Shown here in pieces: positions 9,134-17,035 of a stretch of DNA of 64,000 bases (positions are counted from its first letter, which is position 1; every line of letters starts with the position of its first letter). Source of the stretch: Agromyces sp. Soil535 (lineage in GTDB: Bacteria > Actinomycetota > Actinomycetes > Actinomycetales > Microbacteriaceae); the NCBI RefSeq assembly GCF_001428255.1, contig NZ_LMRW01000027.1, positions 164,119-228,118 of the forward strand. The letters are read 5' to 3'. Below the pieces are notes generated by a model that had not been told where the DNA came from, made no database searches, and saw nothing but the letters and a program-made list of their open reading frames with translations. The position numbers and the translations under genes are program-made.

Positions 9134-9218
9134 GTCACTCCTTCGTGATGCGCAAGGCGACGGCCGCCCGGCGGCGGCCTGAGCACCCCACTGTAGTCGA
9201 CCCTGCTTCGAGGCCCGG

Positions 9219-10181
9219 TCAGGCGTGCAGCGCGGCGTTGAGCGCGACCCCGTCGCCCGTGCGCGAGAGCACCTCGACCTGCCCGTTCAGCGAGTTGCGG
9301 CGGAACAGGAGGTTGGGCACCCCCGAGAGCTCGACGGCCTTCACGGTTCGCCCCGCCTCGCCGGCGCCCCCGACCACGACGACCTTCGTGCCTGCCGTGA
9401 CGTAGAGTCCCGCCTCGACGACGGAGTCGTCGCCGATCGAGATGCCGATGCCTGAGTTCGCGCCGAGGAGGGCGCGTTCGCCGATCGCGACCCGCTGGGT
9501 GCCGCCGCCCGAGAGGGTGCCCATGATGGAGGCGCCGCCACCGATGTCGCTGCCGTCGCCCACGACGACGCCCTGCGAGACCCGCCCCTCGACCATCGAG
9601 GTGCCGAGCGTGCCTGCGTTGAAGTTCACGAAGCCCTCGTGCATCACCGTGGTGCCGGGGGCGAGGTGGGCGCCGAGGCGCACGCGCGAGGCATCCGCGA
9701 TGCGCACGCGCTCGGGGGTGACGTAGTCGAGCAGACGCGGGAACTTGTCGAGTCCGGTCGCGTGGATGCCGGCGCGCTGCAGCGTGAGGCGCAGCCGGTC
9801 GAAGTCGGCCGGATGCACCGGGCCGGCGTTCGTCCACACCACGGCCGGCAGGTGCGCGAACACGCCGTCGAGGTTCACCTCGTTGGGGCGCACCAGCAGG
9901 TGCGAGAGCGCGTGCAGTCGCAGGTACGCGTCTGGCGTGCTCGCGGGGGGGACGTCGAGGTCGATCTCGACCGTCACGGGCTCCAGCGTGACCGCACGCC
10001 GCTCGTCGGGGCCGGCGAGCGCCGTGAGCTCCGCCGGTACGACGGATGCCGAGTCGGCCGCCCCGAGCGCGGGAGCCGGGAACCAGGTGTCGAGCACCGT
10101 GCCGTCTTCGGTGACCGTCGCCAGGCCGTGACCCCAGGCGAGGCGGCGGGCAGGGGAGGAGGCGGCGTCGGTCGCGGGCAT
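9219..10181 (-). CDS. dapD: Tetrahydrodipicolinate N-succinyltransferase DapD
   Basis: A 320-residue trimeric acyltransferase that succinylates tetrahydrodipicolinate in diaminopimelate/lysine synthesis. The central part is a left-handed beta-helix of hexapeptide repeats (for example VVVGDGSDIGGGASIMG), and the length matches the actinobacterial DapD class. The start at 10181 is fixed by a TACGCT box six bases upstream. It is divergent from dapE, with only 48 bases between the start codons, so both succinylase genes are driven from one compact region. Confidence 0.95.
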   Translation of the reverse strand: MPATDAASSPARRLAWGHGLATVTEDGTVLDTWFPAPALGAADSASVVPAELTALAGPDERRAVTLEPVTVEIDLDVPPASTPDAYLRLHALSHLLVRPNEVNLDGVFAHLPAVVWTNAGPVHPADFDRLRLTLQRAGIHATGLDKFPRLLDYVTPERVRIADASRVRLGAHLAPGTTVMHEGFVNFNAGTLGTSMVEGRVSQGVVVGDGSDIGGGASIMGTLSGGGTQRVAIGERALLGANSGIGISIGDDSVVEAGLYVTAGTKVVVVGGAGEAGRTVKAVELSGVPNLLFRRNSLNGQVEVLSRTGDGVALNAALHA

Positions 10182-10187
10182 GACTCC

Positions 10188-10223
10188 AGCGTATCCGCTG
10201 GTGAGGCACGCCATCCGTAGACT
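10188..10223. promoter_or_regulatory. Divergent leaderless promoters of dapD and dapE
   Basis: TACGCT on the minus strand (10193-10188) is followed by six bases and the dapD ATG. TAGACT on the plus strand (10218-10223) is followed by six bases and the dapE ATG. The two boxes are 24 bases apart, so polymerases would meet. Both genes would be leaderless and mutually constrained. Confidence 0.55.
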
Positions 10224-10229
10224 CGAGGC

Positions 10230-11330
10230 ATGCCGACACCTGACTCGCCCCGGCCCGTGCTCGACCTCACCGCCGACTCGATCGCGATCACGAAGGCGAT
10301 CTGCGACGTGCCGAGCGTCTCGGGCGATGAGACCCCGCTCGCCGACCTCATTGCAGAGGCGCTCGCGGATGCCGCGCACCTCGAGGTGATCCGCGACGGC
10401 GACACCGTGGTGGCCCGCACCAACCTCGGTCGCGACCGACGCGTCGTGATCGCGGGACACCTCGACACCGTGCCGATCAACGGCAACCTGCCCACCCGTT
10501 TCGAGACGATCGACGGCCAGCCCTACCTGTGGGGCCGCGGCACGGTGGACATGAAGGCGGGCGTCGCCGTGCAGTTGAAGCTCGCCCTCGAGCTCGCGGA
10601 TCCCATCGTCGACCTCACGTGGATGTGGTACGACCACGAGGAGGTCTCGGCCGAGCTCAACGGGCTGGGCCGGCTGGCGCGTCATCGCCCCGACCTGTTC
10701 ACCGGCGACTTCGCCATCCTCGGCGAGCCGACGAACGGCCAGGTCGAGGGCGGCTGCAACGGCAACCTGCGGGTGGAACTCCGGGCGTACGGGCTGCGCG
10801 CGCATTCCGCCCGGAGCTGGGTGGGCGAGAACGCGATCCACAAGCTGGCGCCGGCGCTCGACCGGCTCGTGGCCTACGAGGCCGCGACGGTCGAGGTGGA
10901 CGGGCTCGCGTACCGGGAGGGCCTGAACGCCGTGGGCATCTCGGGAGGCATCGCCGGCAACGTCATCCCCGACGAGGCGATGGTGCACGTCAACTTCAGG
11001 TTCGCACCGAACCGCACCGTTGCCGAGGCGATCGAGGTCGTGCGTGGCATCTTCCCCGAGTACGAGCTGACCGTCGTCGACGAGGCCGAGGGCGCGCGTC
11101 CGGGCCTCGACGCGCCGCTCGCGCAGCAGTTCGTGCGCGCTGTCGGCGCCGAGGCGCGTCCGAAGTACGGCTGGACGGATGTCGCGCGCTTCAGCGCGCT
11201 CGGCATCCCCGCCGTGAACTTCGGTCCCGGCGACCCGTTGAAGGCGCACGCCGACGACGAGCGGGTGGCGACGGACCAGATCGTCTCCTGCGAACGTGCG
11301 CTGCGCGCGTGGCTCACCGGCGCGGCCTGA
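10230..11330 (+). CDS. dapE: Succinyl-diaminopimelate desuccinylase DapE
   Basis: A 366-residue M20-family zinc amidohydrolase that removes succinate from N-succinyl-LL-diaminopimelate. The metal site is visible as GHLDTVP near residue 75, GRGTVDMKAG near 105 and the catalytic/bridging DHEEVSAE near 135. The ATG follows a TAGACT box by six bases. It is divergent from dapD and sits 8 kb from dapC, so all three succinylase steps are local. Ten bases separate its stop from the next gene. Confidence 0.95.
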   Translation: MPTPDSPRPVLDLTADSIAITKAICDVPSVSGDETPLADLIAEALADAAHLEVIRDGDTVVARTNLGRDRRVVIAGHLDTVPINGNLPTRFETIDGQPYLWGRGTVDMKAGVAVQLKLALELADPIVDLTWMWYDHEEVSAELNGLGRLARHRPDLFTGDFAILGEPTNGQVEGGCNGNLRVELRAYGLRAHSARSWVGENAIHKLAPALDRLVAYEAATVEVDGLAYREGLNAVGISGGIAGNVIPDEAMVHVNFRFAPNRTVAEAIEVVRGIFPEYELTVVDEAEGARPGLDAPLAQQFVRAVGAEARPKYGWTDVARFSALGIPAVNFGPGDPLKAHADDERVATDQIVSCERALRAWLTGAA

Positions 11331-11340
11331 GAGCGACACG

Positions 11341-12570
11341 ATGACCTCCGCGCCGGTCGAGCGGGAGCGCGACCCGTTCCGCATGACGCGCTCCTCGCCG
11401 CGCGTGCGCTGGCGCCTGCTGCCGTGGTGGGCGAAGGTGCTGCTCGTGTACGCCGCCGCTCGCGCGGTCACGACCGTGTTCGTGCTGGTGCTCGCGAGCG
11501 TGCAGGGGGCGAATGCATGGACCGGGGCGCAGCCGGGATACTTCGAGTACGCGAACATGTGGGACGCGCGCTGGTACCAGATCATCTGGCTCGGCGGATA
11601 CCCGTCCGAGCTGCCGTTCACCGACGACGGGCAAGTTGCTGAGAACGCCTGGGCGTTCCTGCCGGCGTATCCCGTGCTGGTCGGTGTGCTCACCTGGCTC
11701 GCGGTGCCGTGGAACGTCGCATCCGTGCTCGTCGCGCTCGCCGCGGGACTCGGCGCGGCCCTCGTGTTCCACCGGTTGATGTCGAGGTTCCTGGAGCCCG
11801 ACCGGGCGCTCTTCGCGGTCGTGCTGTTCTGCGTCGCGCCGGTGTCGCCGATCATGCAGTTCGGCTACGCGGAGTCGCTCGGCTTCCTCTGGATCGCGCT
11901 CGCCCTCCTGCTCCTCGTCGATCGGCGCTACGGATGGCTCTTCCCAGTGATCGCGGCGTGGTCGTTCACCCGCCCCGGGGCGCTCGCGTTCGCGCTGGCG
12001 CTCGCGCTGCACTGGGCCTGGCGGTGGTTCCGCCGGGGGCGCGAGCCGTTCCCCGTTCGCGACCGGGTGCTCGCGGCATCCGCGGCGGTGTTCTCCGCGC
12101 TCGCAGGCCTCGCGTGGATCGGCATCGCCTGGGCGGCGACCGGCGACCTGCGCGCATACACCGACACGGAGTTGGCCTGGCGGTCGGCGTACATCGGCTA
12201 CCGGGAGCTCGTGCCGTTCACCGCATGGTTCCAGTCGGGCGACTGGTGGCTCGGCCAGCCGTTCGGCACGATCGCGGTGATCGCCGTCATCGCGGCGTTC
12301 GCATTGTTCCTCGCATCTCCCGCGGTCGGCAGGCTCGGCATCGACATCCGGATCTGGTCGGCGAGCTACGCGCTGTACCTGATCGCGGTGTTCTTCCCGC
12401 AGTCGAGCACGTTCCGCATCGTCGCCCCGCTCTTCCCATTGCTCGGCGCGTTCGCCCTCCCGAGGGCGCGATGGTACCGCTGGGGGCTCGTCGTGCTGTT
12501 CCTGGCGCTCCAGGTGGGGTGGCTGCTCATCGCCTGGGGCATCGACGGGCGCGACTGGACGCCGCCGTGA
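11341..12570 (+). CDS. Polytopic membrane protein, PIG-V/mannosyltransferase-like
   Basis: A 409-residue membrane protein with around ten hydrophobic segments. The N-terminal loop contains WDARWYQIIWLGGYP, resembling the conserved acidic lumenal loop of GT-C glycosyltransferases of the PIG-V (GPI mannosyltransferase 2) family, and the AENAWAFLPAYPVLV segment that follows also fits. It would use a polyprenyl-phosphate sugar donor at the outer face of the membrane; acceptor unknown. It starts 10 bases after dapE and may be co-transcribed. Function is inferred from fold only. Confidence 0.75.
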   Translation: MTSAPVERERDPFRMTRSSPRVRWRLLPWWAKVLLVYAAARAVTTVFVLVLASVQGANAWTGAQPGYFEYANMWDARWYQIIWLGGYPSELPFTDDGQVAENAWAFLPAYPVLVGVLTWLAVPWNVASVLVALAAGLGAALVFHRLMSRFLEPDRALFAVVLFCVAPVSPIMQFGYAESLGFLWIALALLLLVDRRYGWLFPVIAAWSFTRPGALAFALALALHWAWRWFRRGREPFPVRDRVLAASAAVFSALAGLAWIGIAWAATGDLRAYTDTELAWRSAYIGYRELVPFTAWFQSGDWWLGQPFGTIAVIAVIAAFALFLASPAVGRLGIDIRIWSASYALYLIAVFFPQSSTFRIVAPLFPLLGAFALPRARWYRWGLVVLFLALQVGWLLIAWGIDGRDWTPP

Positions 12571-12733
12571 CGCGTGCGCTCATCCCCCTGATGAGCGCAG
12601 GAATCGAGCCGAGCGGATGCCTCATCGCGCTCGCTTCCGCCGCAGGAAGCGTTGTCCACAGGCGCGCCGCGATTTCCCAGCGCCGCTCGGCATAGCCGAT
12701 AATGGAGAGGTCAGCCACGAAAGGGGTAGCTCA

Positions 12734-12907
12734 ATGGCGGCCATGAAGCCACGCACTGGAGACGGGCCAATGGAGGCTGTGAAGGAGGGTCGCCTCATCA
12801 TCGTGCGGGTTCCACTCGAAGGCGGTGGCCGCCTCGTCGTCTCGGTGAACGACGCTGAGGCCAGGGAGCTCTACGACGTCCTCGGCGGCGTCGTGAACCC
12901 CGCCTGA
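12734..12907 (+). CDS. DUF3117 small protein
   Basis: A 57-residue protein of the actinobacterial DUF3117 family, recognised by MKPRTGDGPMEAVKEGR and VVSVNDAEARELYDVL. Function is unknown, but it is extremely conserved and similarly placed in mycobacteria (from memory, Rv1211). The ATG at 12734 has AAAGGGG upstream, and a GATAAT box at 12698-12703 is a possible -10. It converges with the O-methyltransferase; both stops lie inside one short inverted repeat. Confidence 0.92.
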   Translation: MAAMKPRTGDGPMEAVKEGRLIIVRVPLEGGGRLVVSVNDAEARELYDVLGGVVNPA

Positions 12908-12915
12908 GTCAGGCG
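12901..12915. repeat. Inverted repeat holding both convergent stop codons
   Basis: CGCCTGA and TCAGGCG flank a single G. The TGA of the DUF3117 gene and the complementary TCA of the O-methyltransferase gene are the inner parts of the arms. It may act with the larger hairpin just downstream. Confidence 0.5.
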
Positions 12916-13541
12916 CCCAGCTTCACGATCTGCAACAGGCCGTCTCCCGCAGGGGAGACGGCCGTTGCCACGGCAGGAGACGCGGCGAGTTCGGTGATCA
13001 GCTCGCGGAAGGCGGTGGCGGCGTCGTCACGGCGCGCCGGGTCGGCCACGCGGCCCTTCCAGAGCGCACGGGCCACGAGCACGGAGCCGCCCGGCTTCGC
13101 CAGGCGCAGGCCGTGCTCGACGTACTCGATCACCGACGGGGCATCCGCGTCGATGACGACGACGTCGTAGGAGCTCTCGTTCATGCGCGGCAGCACCTCG
13201 CTGGCGCGGCCCGCGATGAGCCTGACCCGTGCAGGGGCGATGCCCGCGTCGGCGAAATGCTCGCGTGCGTGCTGCTGGTACTCGTTCTCGGTGTCGATCG
13301 ACGTGAGCATCGCGCCGCGTACGGTCTGCAGCATCCACAGCCCCGAGACGCCGACCCCCGTGCCCACCTCGATGATCGACTCGGCACGCGCGGCGGCGGC
13401 GATCACGGCGAGCTGCGCGCCCACCGCGGGGGAGACCGGTTCGATGCCGAGCTCGAGGGATTGCTGGCGCGCCTTCACGACCGCGTCGGTCTCCACGACC
13501 GACTCGTCGACGTATTTCCAGTTCAGGTCTCGATCGGACAC
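12909..13541 (-). CDS. Class I SAM-dependent O-methyltransferase (methyltransf_3)
   Basis: A 210-residue family 3 O-methyltransferase. The SAM-binding motif I (IIEVGTGVGVSGLWML, about residues 56-71) is followed by SIDTENEYQQHARE and the VVVIDAD motif near residue 126. Substrate unknown; the family includes catechol- and caffeoyl-CoA-type enzymes. From memory the mycobacterial counterpart (Rv1220c) lies in a similar tatB neighbourhood. It starts at GTG. A TAGGCT box about 35 bases upstream could be its -10. Its 3' end encodes a strong hairpin that may terminate the converging DUF3117 gene. Confidence 0.92.
   Translation of the reverse strand: MSDRDLNWKYVDESVVETDAVVKARQQSLELGIEPVSPAVGAQLAVIAAAARAESIIEVGTGVGVSGLWMLQTVRGAMLTSIDTENEYQQHAREHFADAGIAPARVRLIAGRASEVLPRMNESSYDVVVIDADAPSVIEYVEHGLRLAKPGGSVLVARALWKGRVADPARRDDAATAFRELITELAASPAVATAVSPAGDGLLQIVKLGA
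12938..12963. terminator. 11-bp stem-loop inside the O-methyltransferase 3' end
   Basis: GGCCGTCTCCC pairs perfectly with GGGAGACGGCC around a 4-base loop. It lies 30 bases after the DUF3117 stop and within the coding 3' end of the O-methyltransferase. It is a strong candidate terminator for the plus-strand DUF3117 transcript, embedded in the opposing gene. No U tract follows. Confidence 0.6.
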
Positions 13542-13620
13542 GTGCGGCTCCCGGGGAAATCTCTCGAGCCCCGAGCCTACTGGCCTCTCGCGTTGGGCGT
13601 TCGCACGCCTCGCCGCCGAC

Positions 13621-13626
13621 TATCCT
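13621..13626 (+). promoter_or_regulatory. -10 box TATCCT, leaderless start for tatB
   Basis: TATCCT is followed by six bases (gtagtg) and the GTG at 13633. This selects 13633 over the in-frame GTG at 13630, and the resulting protein begins MFGLTFEKL, the usual TatB start. Confidence 0.6.
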
Positions 13627-13632
13627 GTAGTG

Positions 13633-14019
13633 GTGTTCGGTCTGACGTTCGAGAAACTCCTCATCATCGGGGTGATCGCCGTCTTCCTGCTCGGGCCCGA
13701 GCGACTTCCCCACTACGCCGCCCAGCTCGGTCGACTCGTGCGCTCCCTGCGCGACATGGCCAACGGGGCGAAGGACCGGGTCAAGGAGGAGATGGGCCCC
13801 GACTTCGACGTCGACTGGAAGAAGCTCGATCCGCGCCAGTACGACCCGCGCCGCATCATCCGCGAGGCGCTCACCGACGTCGACCCCTTCTCCGAGCCGG
13901 CGAAGCCCGTCGTGGCGCGCGCGGCCGTGAACGAGAACTCCGCCTACCTGCAGCACAAGCGCAAGCGCGAGGCGCTCGGTGCCGACGAGGCGGCGCCGTT
14001 CGACTCCGAGGCGACCTAG
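13633..14019 (+). CDS. tatB: Sec-independent protein translocase subunit TatB
   Basis: A 128-residue TatB: an N-terminal membrane helix (MFGLTFEKLLIIGVIAVFLL), the LGPERLP hinge, then an amphipathic helix (YAAQLGRLVRSLRDMANGAK) and a charged tail. TatB and TatC form the twin-arginine signal receptor for export of folded proteins. The single tatA-like gene here and its length favour TatB over TatA; tatC is not in the window. Start choice rests on the leaderless -10 box and the family start. Confidence 0.93.
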   Translation: MFGLTFEKLLIIGVIAVFLLGPERLPHYAAQLGRLVRSLRDMANGAKDRVKEEMGPDFDVDWKKLDPRQYDPRRIIREALTDVDPFSEPAKPVVARAAVNENSAYLQHKRKREALGADEAAPFDSEAT

Positions 14020-14064
14020 CACCTGCCGACCCGGCCGCCCCCGGCCGCCGGTGCCGCGGTCGTG

Positions 14065-15609
14065 TCAGCGGCGACGGATGGCGCGCAGCACCCGCGCGAG
14101 CAGCAGGAAGGGCCCCGCGACCAGACCGAAGTCCCTGCCCGAGCGCGGCAGGGGCAGGATGCCCGTCGACACCGTGACCGGCTCCACGAAGCGCAGCAGG
14201 CCCTCGGGTCCATTGCGACGCCCGAGGCCCGAGGCCTTCACGCCGCCCATCGGCGCGTCGACGGAGCCGAACGTTCCCCGGTACCCCTCGTTGATGTTGA
14301 TGCTGCCGGCCTCGAGCGAGTCGGCGACCCGACGTCCGCGACGCCGGGAGCGGGTGAGCACCGACGCGTTCAGCCCGTACTCACTCGCGTTGGCGGCGAG
14401 GATCGCCTCCTCCTCGCTGTCGACCAGGAAGAGGGAGGCCACCGCGCCGAAGGTCTCCTCGGCGTAGACGCGCATGTCGGGAGTGACACCGGTGAGCACC
14501 GTCGGCTGGAAGAACCAGGGACCGATGTCGGTGCGCGGACGGCCGCCGGCGAGCACGGTCGCGCCCTTCGCGAGCGCGTCGTCGAGGTGGGCCTCGATGC
14601 GCTCCAGCTGTGCGGCGGTCGCAAGCGAGCCGAAGTCGGCTCCGTAGTCGAGCGACGAGCCGAGGGTCGCTCCGTCGAGCCGCTCGACGAGCGCCTTGGT
14701 GAAGGGTGCGGCGACCGCTCGGTGCACGTAGATGCGCTCGGTCGAGACGCACAGCTGGCCCATCGCCGAGAAGCACGCGTAGGCGGCGTCCGCCGCGGCC
14801 TGCTCCGGGTCGACGTCGTCGAGCACGAGCATCGCGTTCTTGCCGCCGAGCTCGAGCGACGCGCCCACGAGGCGACGGCCTGCCTTCTCGGCGATCTTGC
14901 GACCCGTGGCGGTCGAACCCGTGAAGCAGATGTAGTCGACCTGGTCGGTGAGCGCCTCGCCGACCTCGCTCGCCGGGCCCGCGACCACGGCCCAGAGCGC
15001 CTCGGGCAGGCCCGCGTCGATGAAGGCACGGCGCAGCGCGAGGATCGACAGGGCCCCCTGGTCGTCGGCCTTCTGCACGACGGCGCACCCGGCCGCGAGC
15101 GCGGGCACGACGTCCATCGCGGCGAGGCTGAGCGCGTAGTTCCACGGGGTGATGACGCCCGCGACGCCCTTCGGCCGGTACCGCACGCGGGTGGTGCTGG
15201 CCAGCGGCACGCCCGCCCGTCGGGTGCGGCCGCGGAGCACGCGCCGCGCGGAGAGGGCGTTGTACCTGGTCACCGATGCGGCCTGGTAGACCTCCTCGAG
15301 CGCCTGGCCGCGGGTCTTGCCGCTCTCGAGCTGCACGAGGTCGAGCAGGAGGTCGGCCCGGTCGAGCAGCAGGTCGTGCGCCCGGAGGAGCACGCGCCGG
15401 CGCTCGGCGAAGCCGGCCCGAGCCCAGGCGAGCTGCGCCAGCCGCGCACGGGCGACGGCGTCGCGCACGTCGTCGGCGCTCGAACGCGGCAACTCGTGCA
15501 GGGTCTCGCCGGTGGACGGCGTGGCGACGGCGACGGTCTCGGAGCCCGATGCGACGACGTCGTCGGTGAGGCTCGCGAACAGTTCGGGGGATGCCGTGGG
15601 GGCGCGCAT
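14065..15609 (-). CDS. NAD(P)-dependent aldehyde dehydrogenase (succinate-semialdehyde dehydrogenase-like)
   Basis: A 514-residue aldehyde dehydrogenase. The catalytic Cys is at about residue 287 (MGQLCVSTER), the general base Glu at about 253 (LELGGK) and the Rossmann FTGSTATGRKI near 229. It resembles the actinobacterial GabD2 class of succinate-semialdehyde dehydrogenase, but no other GABA gene is nearby, so the substrate is uncertain. A TAGACT box six bases before the ATG at 15609 fixes the start and argues against the upstream ATG at 15615. It is divergent from the symporter gene. Confidence 0.9.
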   Translation of the reverse strand: MRAPTASPELFASLTDDVVASGSETVAVATPSTGETLHELPRSSADDVRDAVARARLAQLAWARAGFAERRRVLLRAHDLLLDRADLLLDLVQLESGKTRGQALEEVYQAASVTRYNALSARRVLRGRTRRAGVPLASTTRVRYRPKGVAGVITPWNYALSLAAMDVVPALAAGCAVVQKADDQGALSILALRRAFIDAGLPEALWAVVAGPASEVGEALTDQVDYICFTGSTATGRKIAEKAGRRLVGASLELGGKNAMLVLDDVDPEQAAADAAYACFSAMGQLCVSTERIYVHRAVAAPFTKALVERLDGATLGSSLDYGADFGSLATAAQLERIEAHLDDALAKGATVLAGGRPRTDIGPWFFQPTVLTGVTPDMRVYAEETFGAVASLFLVDSEEEAILAANASEYGLNASVLTRSRRRGRRVADSLEAGSININEGYRGTFGSVDAPMGGVKASGLGRRNGPEGLLRFVEPVTVSTGILPLPRSGRDFGLVAGPFLLLARVLRAIRRR

Positions 15610-15615
15610 GGGCAC

Positions 15616-15658
15616 AGTCTAGGACAGTTGACCCACTTCGCCCGTCGGTGAGTACACT
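15616..15658. promoter_or_regulatory. Divergent leaderless promoters (aldehyde dehydrogenase / symporter)
   Basis: Minus strand: TAGACT at 15621-15616, six bases, then ATG 15609. Plus strand: TACACT at 15653-15658, six bases, then ATG 15665, with TTGACC at 15628-15633 as a possible -35 (19-base spacer). The two starts are 55 bases apart. Confidence 0.55.
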
Positions 15659-15664
15659 GCCTCC

Positions 15665-17035
15665 ATGACCGCACCGGAGCGATCCCTGTCCCGCGGCGTC
15701 GTGACCCGGTACGCGATCGGCTCGATCGGCACCGGCGGGTTCGCGACGCTGCCCGGTCTCGTGCTCGTCTTCTACCTCACCGACACCCTCGGCGTGAGCG
15801 CCCTCTTCGCGGGTCTCGTGGTGACCGCCGCGAAGGTGTGGGACGTCGTGATCGACCCCTGGATCGGCGAACGCAGCGACCGCGCCCTCGTCGCGACCGG
15901 CACGCGGCGCACGTGGATGCGCGTCGGCGCGCTCGCGCTGCCCCCGGCATTCGTCATCACGTTCGCGGTCCCCCCGGGGATCGCGCCCGCGGCATCCGGG
16001 GCGTGGGTGTTCGTGGCCTTCCTCGCCACCGCGACCGCGTTCAGCCTGTTCCAGGTGCCGTACATCGCCCTGCCCGCCGAGCTCACCGACGACTACGACG
16101 ACCGTACCCGCCTGTTGACCTGGCGCGTGGTGGTGCTCAGCGCGGCCATCCTCCTCTTCGGGGCCGGCGGTCCGCTGCTGCGGCGCGCGGGCGGCGGCGA
16201 CGAGGCGCTCGGCTACCTCGTGATGGCGGTCGTGGCGGGCCTCGTGATCGGCGCGGGCATGTTCGTCGCGACCTCCACCGCGCCGAGGGGCCGACCCGCG
16301 GCCGAGCGCGCGCGCCGTAGCATCCGGGCAGGGTACGCGGAGGGCCTCGACGCCCTGCGGCGCAGCCGGCCGTTCCGCGACCTGCTCGCCGCGTTCGTGC
16401 TGCAGGGCCTGGCGACGGGCGTCATGCTCGCCGGCGCGAACTACGTGGCGGTGTGGGTGCTCGAATCGGAGGATGCGCTGACGTTCCTGTTCGTCGCGCT
16501 CATCGCGCCCGCGGTGCTGTGCGCCCCGCTCTGGGGTCGCCTTGCCGCCCGCATCGGCAAGGAGCGGGGGTTCGCGTTCGCGAGCGCCCTGTTCGCGGTC
16601 GCCGCGGCGAGCCTCATCGGCATGCTCTGGGCACCGGGCGCGTGGGTGTACGGGCCCGTGGCCCTGGCCGGGGCCGCCTACGCCGGCATGCAGTCGCTGC
16701 CCATGGCGATGCTGCCCGACGTGATCTCCCACGATGCGCGGGAGCACGGCGACGGTCGCGCCGGCAGCTTCGGCGGCGTATGGACGGCCGGGGAGACCGC
16801 AGGCATGGCGCTCGGTGCGACGCTGCTCACGATCGCTCTGGCCGTCACGGGCTACCTCGAGTCGACCGGCTCCGCCGCGGTCGCCCAGCCCGGTGCCGCG
16901 ATCGTCGGCATCGTCGTGAGCTTCAGCCTGCTGCCGGCCGCGCTCGTGCTGCTCAGCCTCGTGCCGCTCGGCCGCTACCCGTTGCGGCGGGGCGACATCG
17001 AGGCGGATGCCGCGGCCGAGGCGGCCATGCGATGA
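15665..17035 (+). CDS. MFS transporter, glycoside-pentoside-hexuronide:cation symporter type
   Basis: A 456-residue polytopic membrane protein with about twelve hydrophobic segments. Early residues include YFLTD-like FYLTDTLG and WDVVIDPWIGERSDRA, the DP..G..SDR motif of MelB-type GPH symporters. It would import a sugar or related solute with Na+ or H+. The stop overlaps the ATG of a PLP enzyme (ATGA), so transport and metabolism of one compound may be coupled. The substrate cannot be told. Confidence 0.85.
   Translation: MTAPERSLSRGVVTRYAIGSIGTGGFATLPGLVLVFYLTDTLGVSALFAGLVVTAAKVWDVVIDPWIGERSDRALVATGTRRTWMRVGALALPPAFVITFAVPPGIAPAASGAWVFVAFLATATAFSLFQVPYIALPAELTDDYDDRTRLLTWRVVVLSAAILLFGAGGPLLRRAGGGDEALGYLVMAVVAGLVIGAGMFVATSTAPRGRPAAERARRSIRAGYAEGLDALRRSRPFRDLLAAFVLQGLATGVMLAGANYVAVWVLESEDALTFLFVALIAPAVLCAPLWGRLAARIGKERGFAFASALFAVAAASLIGMLWAPGAWVYGPVALAGAAYAGMQSLPMAMLPDVISHDAREHGDGRAGSFGGVWTAGETAGMALGATLLTIALAVTGYLESTGSAAVAQPGAAIVGIVVSFSLLPAALVLLSLVPLGRYPLRRGDIEADAAAEAAMR

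Noticed and set aside
6923..9148. A 741-codon plus-strand frame opposite the penicillin-acylase-family gene
   Set aside because: The minus-strand Ntn hydrolase has a signal segment and the GSNSW processing site; the plus frame has no family features.
12617..12733. N-terminal extension of the DUF3117 protein
   Set aside because: The conserved family begins at the ATG at 12734 and the preceding bases contain the likely promoter and AAAGGGG site.
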